From positions 1 through 10,262 of the forward strand of contig JAHZHS010000076.1 of NCBI GenBank assembly GCA_019420135.1: 10,262 bases of DNA. The letters are read 5' to 3'. The translations under genes were made by a program, and so were the position numbers. The notes under the pieces were generated by a model. The model did no database searches, was not told where the DNA came from, and saw only the letters and a list, made by a program, of their open reading frames with translations. This document shows, piece after piece, positions 1 through 6,856 of the stretch (position 1 is its first letter; each line of letters begins with the position of its first letter). The stretch comes from Oscillospiraceae bacterium. Lineage in GTDB: Bacteria > Bacillota > Clostridia > Oscillospirales > Ruminococcaceae.

Positions 1-1462
1 GAACAACGGGGCCGCCACCTCCCTGGGCCGCACCTCCACCTTCCTGGACATCTACATCCAGCGGGATCTGGATGCCGGTGTGCTGGATGAGGCCGGTGCC
101 CAGGAGCTCATCGATCAGTTCATCATCAAGCTGCGCCTGGTCCGCCATCTCCGCACCCCCGAGTACAACGAGCTGTTCGGCGGCGACCCCACCTGGGTGA
201 CCGAATCCATCGGCGGCATGGGCATCAATGGCCGCTCCCTGGTGACCAAGAACTCCTTCCGCTACCTGCACACCCTGGAGAACCTGGGCACCGCCCCCGA
301 GCCCAACCTGACCGTTCTGTGGAGCGAGCACCTGCCCAAGGCGTTCAAGGACTACTGCGCCCACATCTCCATCACCACCGACTCCATCCAGTACGAGAAC
401 GATGACGTCATGCGCCCCGTCTACGGTGACGACTACGCCATCGCCTGCTGCGTATCCGCCATGGCCGTGGGCAAGCAGATGCAGTTCTTCGGTGCCCGCT
501 GCAACCTGGCCAAGAGCCTGCTCTACGCCATCAACGGCGGTGTGGATGAAAAGACCGGCACCCTGGTCGTGCCCGGCATCGACCCTATCACCGACGAAGT
601 TCTCGACTACGACAAGGTCTGGGCCAACTACAAAAAGGTCATGGATTACGTGGCGCAGCTCTACGTGGATGCCAACAACATCATTCATTATATGCACGAC
701 AAGTACGCCTACGAGGCCAGCCAGATGGCGCTGCACGACACCCATGTGGAGCGGCTGATGGCCTTCGGCGTGGCGGGCCTCTCGGTGGCGGCGGACAGCC
801 TCTCCGCCATCCGCTATGCCACCGTCCGCCCCGTGCGCAACGGAAACGGCGTGGCTGTGGATTTTGTCACCGAAGGGGACTTCCCCAAGTACGGCAACGA
901 CGACAATCGTGCCGACGATCTGGCCGTGGATACTGTCACCTACTTCAGCGGCGCCCTCAAGCGCCATCCGCTGTACCGCAATGCCAAGCACACCCTGTCG
1001 GCCCTGACCATCACCAGCAACGTCATGTACGGCAAGAAGACCGGTTCCACCCCCGATGGCCGCAAGATCGGCGAGCCGCTGGCCCCTGGCGCCAACCCCA
1101 TGCACGGCCGCGACAAGTCCGGTGCCCTGGCTTCCCTGAACAGCGTTGCCAAGATTCCTTACCGCAACATCTGCCAGGACGGCGTGTCCAACACCTTCTC
1201 CATCGTGCCTGAGGCGCTGGGCAAGAGCGACGAGGTCCGCCGCTCCAACCTGACTGCCCTGCTGGATGGTTACTTCGCCCAGGGTGCCCATCACCTGAAC
1301 GTCAACGTTATGCATCGCGAGACGCTGATCGACGCCATGGAGCATCCCGAGAAGTATCCCTCCCTGACCATCCGCGTGTCCGGTTACGCCGTCAACTTCC
1401 ACCGTCTGAGCCGTGAGCAACAGCTGGAAGTCATTGCCCGTACCTTCCATGAGAGCATGTAA
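1..1462 (+). CDS. pflB: Pyruvate formate-lyase (formate C-acetyltransferase), C-terminal part
   Basis: This glycyl-radical enzyme cleaves pyruvate with CoA to acetyl-CoA and formate in the cytoplasm under anaerobic conditions. The reading frame is open from base 2, before any start codon, and about 486 residues are present. The family has about 750-760 residues, so the first third lies off the left edge. The adjacent catalytic cysteines are visible in AIACCVS (codons at 446-451), and SIQYENDD lies just before them. The glycyl-radical loop RVSGYAV lies close to the C-terminus, with the radical glycine codon at 1382-1384, followed by the usual short tail ending HESM. Both catalytic elements match classical PFL rather than glycerol or choline lyases. 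The gene ends at TAA 1460-1462 and is followed at once by a terminator, so no activating-enzyme gene (pflA) is co-transcribed downstream here. The identification is secure. Confidence 0.96.
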   Translation, partial: NNGAATSLGRTSTFLDIYIQRDLDAGVLDEAGAQELIDQFIIKLRLVRHLRTPEYNELFGGDPTWVTESIGGMGINGRSLVTKNSFRYLHTLENLGTAPEPNLTVLWSEHLPKAFKDYCAHISITTDSIQYENDDVMRPVYGDDYAIACCVSAMAVGKQMQFFGARCNLAKSLLYAINGGVDEKTGTLVVPGIDPITDEVLDYDKVWANYKKVMDYVAQLYVDANNIIHYMHDKYAYEASQMALHDTHVERLMAFGVAGLSVAADSLSAIRYATVRPVRNGNGVAVDFVTEGDFPKYGNDDNRADDLAVDTVTYFSGALKRHPLYRNAKHTLSALTITSNVMYGKKTGSTPDGRKIGEPLAPGANPMHGRDKSGALASLNSVAKIPYRNICQDGVSNTFSIVPEALGKSDEVRRSNLTALLDGYFAQGAHHLNVNVMHRETLIDAMEHPEKYPSLTIRVSGYAVNFHRLSREQQLEVIARTFHESM

Positions 1463-1486
1463 TCCTTACGCATCATAAATACAAAC

Positions 1487-1529
1487 GCCCGCCCGTCCGG
1501 CAAAAATGCCGAGCGGGCGGCATTTTTGT
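1487..1529 (+). terminator. Rho-independent terminator after pflB
   Basis: A GC-rich hairpin starts about 25 bp after the pflB stop. The arm 1490-1501 pairs with 1508-1519 with one G-T wobble and one C-A mismatch, around an AAAAAT loop. The 3' arm is followed by a T run at 1523-1527. A-rich sequence before the stem (ATACAAA) complements the T run, so the structure may also stop transcripts arriving from the right. Confidence 0.85.
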
Positions 1530-1571
1530 ATGGATCGTGCCGTTTTGTCCCTGCATATGGCCGTCAGATGG

Positions 1572-1599
1572 TTGACAAGCACAAAATCTATGTTAAAAT
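1572..1599 (+). promoter_or_regulatory. Sigma-A type promoter with extended -10 box
   Basis: A perfect -35 box TTGACA (1572-1577) is followed, after a 16-bp spacer, by the -10 box TAAAAT (1594-1599). A TG dinucleotide at 1591-1592 creates an extended -10. This is the best promoter on the plus strand of the window. Transcription would begin near 1605-1607, more than 440 bp before the speA start codon, so it drives either an independent RNA or a long speA-operon leader. No equally good promoter was seen between 1986 and speA. Confidence 0.75.
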
Positions 1600-1639
1600 G
1601 ATGTTGCTATGCATAGATGTTGCCAAGGCACTTCTATCC

Positions 1640-1717
1640 ATGCAAATATATTTGGCCGGGCGCCGTCGGCGCCTAAAGCTCATCGGACAGGGCTGGCCGC
1701 TGCCGCGTGCGGTGTAA
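1640..1717 (+). other. Possible 25-residue leader peptide ORF with four consecutive arginine codons
   Basis: An ATG at 1640 opens a 25-codon frame ending at TAA 1715-1717, downstream of the predicted transcription start. It encodes four arginines in a row (codons at 1661-1672: CGC CGT CGG CGC), two more basic residues nearby, and a Pro-rich end. Arginine is the substrate of the downstream decarboxylase, so a sensing leader peptide is conceivable. Against this, the only Shine-Dalgarno candidate is a weak AAGG at 1625-1628, 11 nt from the ATG. The arginine run also coincides with a GGCGCC hairpin that may exist for RNA-structure reasons. Speculative. Confidence 0.13.
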
Positions 1718-1944
1718 AGCATCGCAATTATTGATGAACCCGGAGGTTGCGGGTTCAAATTTTATGAGTTGGTCCTTTCTTTCCCGTGCAATCGCACACC
1801 ACTTGTGAAACGTCAATAAGAGTAGTAAAAGTATATTTGCTAAATAGACTCTGAAGTGTACGGATCGGGCAACCGGATGCTGGCCTCTCTTCTTCCCGGC
1901 GGATTTTCGGGCGAGGGGTGTTTTATGTCCTGTTTGTCTTTTCG

Positions 1945-1986
1945 CAGGCAGTGCCGCGTTTGTCGGGCACTGCCTGTTTTTTGTTT
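1945..1986 (+). terminator. Strong Rho-independent terminator about 70 bp before speA
   Basis: This is a perfect 11-bp stem: 1945-1955 (CAGGCAGTGCC) pairs with 1966-1976 (GGCACTGCCTG) across a 10-nt loop. It is followed by six T residues at 1977-1982, then G and TTT. It ends the structured region transcribed from the promoter at 1572-1599. If that promoter also serves the polyamine operon, this hairpin must be read through conditionally, which would make it an attenuator. Confidence 0.88.
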
Positions 1987-2012
1987 GCCTGCCCTGCGCA
2001 CACTAACAAAAA

Positions 2013-2046
2013 CGGCCGTATTTCGGGACGGGGACCGGCCGGGAGG
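2013..2046 (+). promoter_or_regulatory. Hairpin abutting the speA ribosome binding site
   Basis: CGGCCG at 2013-2018 can pair with CGGCCG at 2036-2041 across a 17-nt loop. The 3' arm ends directly beside the speA Shine-Dalgarno GGAGG (2042-2046), which lies 7 nt before the ATG at 2054. Folding would crowd the ribosome site without fully burying it. GGCC-type palindromes arise easily in GC-rich DNA, so a regulatory role is only a suggestion. Confidence 0.25.
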
Positions 2047-2053
2047 AATGTGA

Positions 2054-3505
2054 ATGGATAAAGAGCGTCAAAAGCAGGCGCCCATCTATACGGCGCTGGA
2101 ACGGTTCCGCAAGCAGCGCGTCGTGCCCTTTGATGTGCCGGGCCACAAGCGCGGCCGCGGCAATCCCGAGCTTGTGCAGCTGCTGGGAGAGAAATGCGTC
2201 GGCATCGACGTCAACTCGATGAAGCCGCTGGACAATCTCTGCCACCCCGTCTCGGTCATCCGCGAGGCGGAAGATCTGGCCGCCGATGCCTTCGGTGCGG
2301 CACACGCCTTTTTAATGGTAGGAGGTACCACCTCCTCGGTGCAGGGCATGGTCCTGTCTACCTGCAAGCCGGGCGACAAGATCATCCTGCCCCGCAACGT
2401 CCACAAGAGCGCCATCAACGCGCTGGTGCTCTGCGGCGCCACCCCGGTCTACATTGACCCCAAGGTGGACAAGCGGCTGGGCATTCCCCTGGGCATGGAG
2501 GTGGAGGACGTCCGTGCCGCCATGGAGGCCAACCCCGATGCGGTGGCCGTTTTCATCAACAATCCCACCTACTACGGCATCTGCTCCGACCTGAAATCCC
2601 TGGTCAAGCTGGCCCACGAGCACAACATGCTTGCCCTGGTGGATGAGGCCCACGGCACTCACCTTTATTTCGGTCCCGGCCTGCCCTGCCCCGCCATGCG
2701 TGCAGGTGCCGACATGGCCGCGGTCTCCACGCACAAGTCGGGCGGAAGCCTGACCCAGAGTTCCCTTCTGCTGCTGGGCCCCAACATTGACGAGGGCTAT
2801 GTCAGCAGCGTCATCAACCTGACCCAGACCACCAGCGCCTCCTATCTGCTCATGTCCAGCCTGGACATCTCCCGCCGTAATCTTGCCCTGCGCGGCGCTG
2901 AGAGTTTCTCCCGCGTGGTGGACATGGCCGAGTATGCCCGCCGGGAGATCAACGAGATCGGCGGCTACTACGCCTACGGTTCCGAGCTCATCAACGGCGG
3001 CAGCATCTATGACTTCGACGTCACCAAGCTGGCAGTCTATACCCGCGGCATCGGCCTGACCGGCATCGAGGTCTACGACCTGCTCCGGGACGAGTACGAC
3101 ATTCAGGTGGAGTTCGGCGACCTTTCCAACATGCTGGCCTATATCTCCATCGGCGACCGCATCCAGGACATTGAGCGTCTGGTGGGTGCCCTGGCCGATA
3201 TCAAGCGGCTGTATTCCAAGCCCGAGACCAACATCTTCACCTCGGAATATATCACACCCATCGTGGCGGCCACCCCCCAGCGCGCCTTCTACGCCGAGAA
3301 GGAATATCTGCCCATTGAGCAGACGGCAGGGCGCATCTGCAGCGAGTTCGTCATGTGCTATCCCCCGGGAATCCCCATCCTGGCTCCCGGCGAGGTAATC
3401 ACCCAGGAGATCCTCGACTACATCAAGTTTGCCATGGAAAAGGGCTGCTCGATGCAGGGTCCGGCCAGCTCGGACATCTCCCATCTTTATGTCTTGAAGG
3501 AGTGA
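2054..3505 (+). CDS. speA: Arginine decarboxylase (PLP-dependent Orn/Lys/Arg decarboxylase, aspartate-aminotransferase fold)
   Basis: This enzyme decarboxylates a basic amino acid, here most likely L-arginine, to agmatine and CO2 in the cytoplasm, the first step of the operon's pathway. It has 483 residues, close to the Bacillus SpeA/YaaO type. The PLP-binding Schiff-base lysine is K228 in the family signature STHKSGGSLTQSS (225-237). The cofactor-binding segments GGTTSSVQ (90-97) and VDEAHG (196-201) are present. The C-terminal domain carries the PPGIPILAPGEVI signature. The start follows GGAGG with 7-nt spacing. Sequence alone does not separate arginine from lysine or ornithine decarboxylases in this family. 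The arginine assignment rests on the agmatine-processing genes aguA and aguB in the same operon. The speE start lies 4 nt after the stop. Function in the class is certain, the substrate very likely. Confidence 0.93.
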   Translation: MDKERQKQAPIYTALERFRKQRVVPFDVPGHKRGRGNPELVQLLGEKCVGIDVNSMKPLDNLCHPVSVIREAEDLAADAFGAAHAFLMVGGTTSSVQGMVLSTCKPGDKIILPRNVHKSAINALVLCGATPVYIDPKVDKRLGIPLGMEVEDVRAAMEANPDAVAVFINNPTYYGICSDLKSLVKLAHEHNMLALVDEAHGTHLYFGPGLPCPAMRAGADMAAVSTHKSGGSLTQSSLLLLGPNIDEGYVSSVINLTQTTSASYLLMSSLDISRRNLALRGAESFSRVVDMAEYARREINEIGGYYAYGSELINGGSIYDFDVTKLAVYTRGIGLTGIEVYDLLRDEYDIQVEFGDLSNMLAYISIGDRIQDIERLVGALADIKRLYSKPETNIFTSEYITPIVAATPQRAFYAEKEYLPIEQTAGRICSEFVMCYPPGIPILAPGEVITQEILDYIKFAMEKGCSMQGPASSDISHLYVLKE

Positions 3506-3509
3506 TCGT

Positions 3510-4376
3510 ATGCAGGATATGGACCTCTGGTTCGGTGAACTGCACACAGACAACGTCAAGCTCAGCATCCGTGTGGAGCAGCAGCTCTTTCACGGGGAGA
3601 GCGATTTCCAGCGCATCGACGTTTTCGATTCCCCGGAGTTCGGCCGCTTCCTGACTTCCGACGGCAGCGTCATTTTTTCGGAAAAGGACGAGTTCACCTA
3701 CGACGAGATGATCGTCCACGTGCCCATGGCCGTCCACCCCAACGTCCGTCGGGTACTGGTGCTGGGCGGCGGCGACGGCGGTGTGGCCCGGGAGCTTTCC
3801 CAGTACGACGAGATCGAAGTCATTGACGTGGTGGAACCGGACAAACTCTTTGTGGACGTCTGCTGCAAGTATTTTCCCGACAACGCCTGCGGCCTGCGGG
3901 ATTCCCGGGTCCGCATCTTCTACGAGGACGGCCTGAAGTTTTTGCGCACCAAGTCGGACGACTATGACCTGATCATCAACGACTGCACCGACCCCCTGGG
4001 TCATGCGGCAGGCCTCTTCACCAAGGAGTTCTACGGCAGCTGCTACAAGGCACTGCATGACGACGGCATCATGGTCTACCAGCACGGCAGCCCCTTCTAC
4101 GACGAGGACGAGGAATCCTGCCGCGCCATGCACAAGCGGGCTTTCCGCAGCTTCCCCATCAGCCGGGTGTACCAGGCACACATCCCCACCTGCCCGGCCG
4201 GCTACTGGCTGTTCGGCTTTGCCTCCAAGAAATACCATCCTCTCAAGGATTTTGACGCGGCCCGCTGGGATGCCCGCCATATCAAGACCTGGTATTACTC
4301 CACTCACCTGCATCGGGGTGCTTTCATGCTGCCCCGCTATGTGGAGGAACTTTTGCAGGAAGAGGAAGAAAGCTGA
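3510..4376 (+). CDS. speE: Spermidine synthase-family aminopropyltransferase
   Basis: Family members transfer an aminopropyl group from decarboxylated S-adenosylmethionine to putrescine, giving spermidine and methylthioadenosine. The protein has 288 residues, the same length as E. coli SpeE as I recall it, and is collinear with it. It has an N-terminal beta domain, then the substrate-gate motif DEFTYDEM (60-67), the AdoMet-type loop GGGDGG (86-91), an acidic ribose-binding position in VVEPD (107-111), YEDG (138-141), and the catalytic segment NDCTDP (157-162). Two positions are unusual. Residue 65 is Asp where E. coli has His (YHEM) and human has Gln. The catalytic segment continues GHAAG rather than the usual GP-containing form. 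The gene overlaps its ribosome site (AAGGAG 3497-3502) with the end of speA, so the two are tightly coupled. No speD is in the window to supply the aminopropyl donor. The family is certain, the exact acceptor less so. Confidence 0.9.
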   Translation: MQDMDLWFGELHTDNVKLSIRVEQQLFHGESDFQRIDVFDSPEFGRFLTSDGSVIFSEKDEFTYDEMIVHVPMAVHPNVRRVLVLGGGDGGVARELSQYDEIEVIDVVEPDKLFVDVCCKYFPDNACGLRDSRVRIFYEDGLKFLRTKSDDYDLIINDCTDPLGHAAGLFTKEFYGSCYKALHDDGIMVYQHGSPFYDEDEESCRAMHKRAFRSFPISRVYQAHIPTCPAGYWLFGFASKKYHPLKDFDAARWDARHIKTWYYSTHLHRGAFMLPRYVEELLQEEEES

Positions 4377-4450
4377 GCTTTCTCCCGCCCCCACTTGTTA
4401 GGAACGTTTGTTTTTCCATACCAGATACCCCAATAAAGGAGTGTTTTATT

Positions 4451-5710
4451 ATGAGCAAACTGCTTGTTATCGGCTGCGGCGGCGTCGCCTCGGTCGCCAT
4501 CCAGAAATGCTGCCAGAACAGCGGCACCTTTACCGAGCTGTGCATTGCCAGCCGCACCGTTTCCAAGTGTGACGCCCTGAAGGCGAAGCTGGAGGGCAAG
4601 ACCTCCACCAAGGTCACCACCGCCCAGGTGGATGCCGACAATGTGGAGGCACTCAAGGCCCTCATCAACGAGTACAAGCCCGATGCCGTGCTTAACGTTG
4701 CCCTGCCCTATCAGGACCTGACCATCATGGACGCCTGCCTGGCCTGCGGCGTCGACTACATTGACACCGCCAACTACGAGCCCGAGGATACCGACACTCC
4801 CGAGTGGCGCGCCATCTATGAGAAGCGCTGCAAGGAGGAGGGCTTCACCGCCTACTTCGATTACAGCTGGCAGTGGGCCTATCAGAAGAAGTTCCAGGAT
4901 GCCGGCCTGACCGCCATCCTGGGTTCCGGCTTCGATCCGGGCGTCACCAGCGTTTTCTCCGCCTACGCCCTCAAGCATTACTTTGACGAGATCCACACCA
5001 TCGACATCCTGGACTGCAACGGCGGCGATCACGGCTATGCCTTTGCCACCAACTTCAACCCCGAGATCAACCTCCGCGAAGTCTCTGCCAACGGCAGCTA
5101 CTGGGAGGATGGCCACTGGGTCGAGACCAAGCCCATGGAGATTCACCGCACCTACGACTTCCCCCAGGTTGGCGTCAAGGACATGTATCTGCTCCATCAC
5201 GAGGAGATCGAGTCCCTGGCCAAGAACATTCCCGGCGTCAAGCGCATCCGTTTCTTCATGACCTTCGGCCAGAGCTATCTGACCCATATGAAGTGTCTGG
5301 AGGACGTGGGCATGCTGTCCACCAGCCCCATTATGTTTGAGGGCCGCGAGATTGTGCCCATCCAGTTCCTGAAAGCCCTGCTGCCCGATCCCGCTTCCCT
5401 GGGTCCCCGTACCAAGGGCAAGACCAACATCGGCTGCATCTTCACCGGTGTCAAGGACGGCAAGGAAAAGACCATCTATATCTACAACGTCTGCGACCAT
5501 CAGGAGTGCTACAAGGAGCTGGGCAGCCAGGCCATCAGCTACACCACCGGCGTGCCCGCCATGATCGGCGCCGCTCCGGTGGTCAACGGCACCTGGAAGA
5601 AGCCCGGTGTTTTCAACCTGGAGGAGATGGATCCCGATCCGTTCATGGAGATGCTCAACCAGTACGGTCTGCCCTGGGTGGTCGATGAGGCCCCCGCAAC
5701 CGTCGAGTAA
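4451..5710 (+). CDS. Carboxynorspermidine/carboxyspermidine dehydrogenase (CASDH, saccharopine dehydrogenase family)
   Basis: CASDH reductively condenses L-aspartate-beta-semialdehyde with putrescine (or diaminopropane), using NADPH, to form carboxyspermidine (or carboxynorspermidine). The 419-residue protein begins with a Rossmann strand and the dinucleotide loop VIGCGGVAS (6-14). It carries long saccharopine-reductase-like segments, including GSGFDPGVTS (central) and CNGGDHGYAF. Length and motifs fit CASDH, and the next gene is its partner decarboxylase, which separates it from true lysine-pathway saccharopine dehydrogenases. A strong ribosome site AAAGGAG (4435-4441) lies 9 nt before the ATG. 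The 74-bp gap after speE (4377-4450) is the longest in the operon. I see no terminator in it and no convincing promoter. Databases often label this protein only 'saccharopine dehydrogenase'. Confidence 0.92.
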   Translation: MSKLLVIGCGGVASVAIQKCCQNSGTFTELCIASRTVSKCDALKAKLEGKTSTKVTTAQVDADNVEALKALINEYKPDAVLNVALPYQDLTIMDACLACGVDYIDTANYEPEDTDTPEWRAIYEKRCKEEGFTAYFDYSWQWAYQKKFQDAGLTAILGSGFDPGVTSVFSAYALKHYFDEIHTIDILDCNGGDHGYAFATNFNPEINLREVSANGSYWEDGHWVETKPMEIHRTYDFPQVGVKDMYLLHHEEIESLAKNIPGVKRIRFFMTFGQSYLTHMKCLEDVGMLSTSPIMFEGREIVPIQFLKALLPDPASLGPRTKGKTNIGCIFTGVKDGKEKTIYIYNVCDHQECYKELGSQAISYTTGVPAMIGAAPVVNGTWKKPGVFNLEEMDPDPFMEMLNQYGLPWVVDEAPATVE

Positions 5711-5715
5711 GCCAT

Positions 5716-6855
5716 ATGTCCGGAAGTCTGCGCGCAGAAACTCTGCGCACCCCGGTTTATCTGGTGGACGAGGCCGCCCTCATCCACAATCTTGAGATCC
5801 TGCACGGCGTGGAGGAACGCACCGGCTGCCACATCCTGCTGGCACAGAAGGCTTTCTCCATGTTCCGGGTCTATCCCCTCATTGCCCAATATCTCTCCGG
5901 TGCCACAGCCAGCGGCCTGTATGAGGCCCGTCTCGCCCACGAGGAATTCGGCAAGGAGAACCACGTCTTCTGCCCCGCCTACACCGACGAGGAGATGGCG
6001 GAACTATGCAAGATCTGCGACCACATCAGCTTCAACTCCCTGCGCCAGCTGGAGCATCACCGTCCCGTCTGGGAGGCTGCCGGCGTCAGTGTAGGGCTTC
6101 GGGTCAATCCCGAGCACTCTACCCAGGAAGGCCATGCCATCTACGACCCCTGCGCGCCGGGTTCCCGGCTGGGCATTCTGCGCTCGGCTTTGGGCGAAAC
6201 CCTGCCCGAGGGTGTGGAGGGTCTGCACTTCCACACCCTGTGTGAGCAGGACTCCGCTCCGCTGGTGGAGACTTTCCATGCCTTTGAGGAAAAATTCGGG
6301 CAGTTCTTGCCCGGACTCAAATGGCTCAACCTGGGCGGAGGACACCACATCACCCGGGAAGGCTACGACCTGGCTGCCCTGGAGAAGCTGATTCTCTATA
6401 TCCGCGACAAATACAAGGTGGAGGTGTATCTGGAACCCGGCGAGGCCATTGCCCTCAACGCCGGAACCCTCATCACCACCGTGATGGACGTGGTGGATAA
6501 CACCATGCCCATCCTGATTCTCGATGCCTCGGCGGCCTGCCACATGCCCGATGTGCTGGAAATGCCTTACCGTCCCCCGCTGTTCGGCGCCGGGATGCCC
6601 GGTGAAAAGGCCGTAACCTGCCGTCTGGGTGCCCGCACCTGTCTGGCCGGGGATGTCATCGGGGATTACAGCTTTGACAAACAGCCCGAAATCGGCGACC
6701 GGCTGGTCTTTGGCGACATGGCCATCTATTCCATGGTCAAGAACAATACCTTCAACGGCATGCCCCTGCCCGACATCGCCCTGCGTCATCCCGACGGCAG
6801 CTGCGAGATCGTGCGGCAGTTCGGCTACCAGGATTTCAAGGGGAGGCTTTCCTGA
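5716..6855 (+). CDS. nspC: Carboxynorspermidine/carboxyspermidine decarboxylase (CASDC)
   Basis: This PLP enzyme of the alanine-racemase/ornithine-decarboxylase fold removes the carboxyl from carboxyspermidine to yield spermidine, completing the step begun by the upstream CASDH. It has 379 residues, as expected for NspC. The PLP lysine is K45 in LLAQKAFS. The phosphate-binding glycines lie in LNLGGGHH (204-211), EPGE is at 240-243, and the second active-site cysteine is C309 in TCLAGDVIGDY. The HFHTLCEQ segment (171-178) matches the family's HxNCEN region. The gene starts 5 nt after the CASDH stop. No good Shine-Dalgarno is visible before the ATG, so initiation probably depends on translational coupling to the upstream gene. 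The natural substrate is presumably carboxyspermidine, because the operon makes putrescine rather than diaminopropane. Confidence 0.93.
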   Translation: MSGSLRAETLRTPVYLVDEAALIHNLEILHGVEERTGCHILLAQKAFSMFRVYPLIAQYLSGATASGLYEARLAHEEFGKENHVFCPAYTDEEMAELCKICDHISFNSLRQLEHHRPVWEAAGVSVGLRVNPEHSTQEGHAIYDPCAPGSRLGILRSALGETLPEGVEGLHFHTLCEQDSAPLVETFHAFEEKFGQFLPGLKWLNLGGGHHITREGYDLAALEKLILYIRDKYKVEVYLEPGEAIALNAGTLITTVMDVVDNTMPILILDASAACHMPDVLEMPYRPPLFGAGMPGEKAVTCRLGARTCLAGDVIGDYSFDKQPEIGDRLVFGDMAIYSMVKNNTFNGMPLPDIALRHPDGSCEIVRQFGYQDFKGRLS

Positions 6856-6856
6856 T

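Larger units (their letters stand above)
1606..1986 (+). ncRNA. Candidate structured RNA or attenuator leader upstream of the polyamine operon
   Basis: Between the promoter at 1572-1599 and the terminator at 1945-1982 there is no convincing protein gene, but there is a series of hairpins. They are: 1659-1664 with 1668-1673 (GGCGCC, 3-nt loop); 1708-1714 with 1720-1726 (7 bp, loop TAAAG); 1735-1742 with 1750-1757 (8 bp, 7-nt loop); 1786-1789 with 1794-1797; 1823-1829 with 1836-1842, enclosed by AGAG/CTCT at 1819-1822 and 1849-1852; and 1864-1868 with 1873-1878, closed by a GCAA (GNRA) tetraloop and with one bulged G. The predicted transcript is about 380 nt. I do not recognise a known RNA family: the tmRNA, RNase P and T-box core motifs are absent. 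The position suggests either a free-standing non-coding RNA or a transcription-attenuation leader for speA-aguB. The pairings were found by eye, without energy calculation or comparative support. Confidence 0.4.

Noticed and set aside
1526..1717. 63-codon plus-strand ORF starting at 1526
   Set aside because: It starts inside the pflB terminator tail and runs through the promoter. Only the part from 1640 could be on the downstream transcript.
1735..1760. GGTTCAA-containing hairpin resembling a tRNA T-arm
   Set aside because: The loop and stem do not fit a T-arm. No acceptor, D or anticodon stems can be built around it.
1803..1831. Possible second promoter TTGTGA - 17 bp - TAAAAG
   Set aside because: It is a poor match in both boxes, and the same bases form the stem at 1819-1852. 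It is much weaker than the promoter at 1572-1599.
1810..1855. Sequence reminiscent of the AGAGTA element of a T-box stem I
   Set aside because: The invariant T-box antiterminator core (TGGNACCGCG-like) is absent before the terminator and the downstream gene is not a typical T-box target. The resemblance is limited to a few bases.
2312..5500. Long antisense frames over speA, speE and CASDH (418, 323 and 387 codons)
   Set aside because: Same shadow effect: no recognisable domains and no ribosome sites. The plus-strand genes there are unmistakable.
6629..6856. Upstream in-frame extension of aguA
   Set aside because: It overlaps the C-terminal coding region of nspC. The ATG at 6857 has a strong ribosome site and gives the normal family length.
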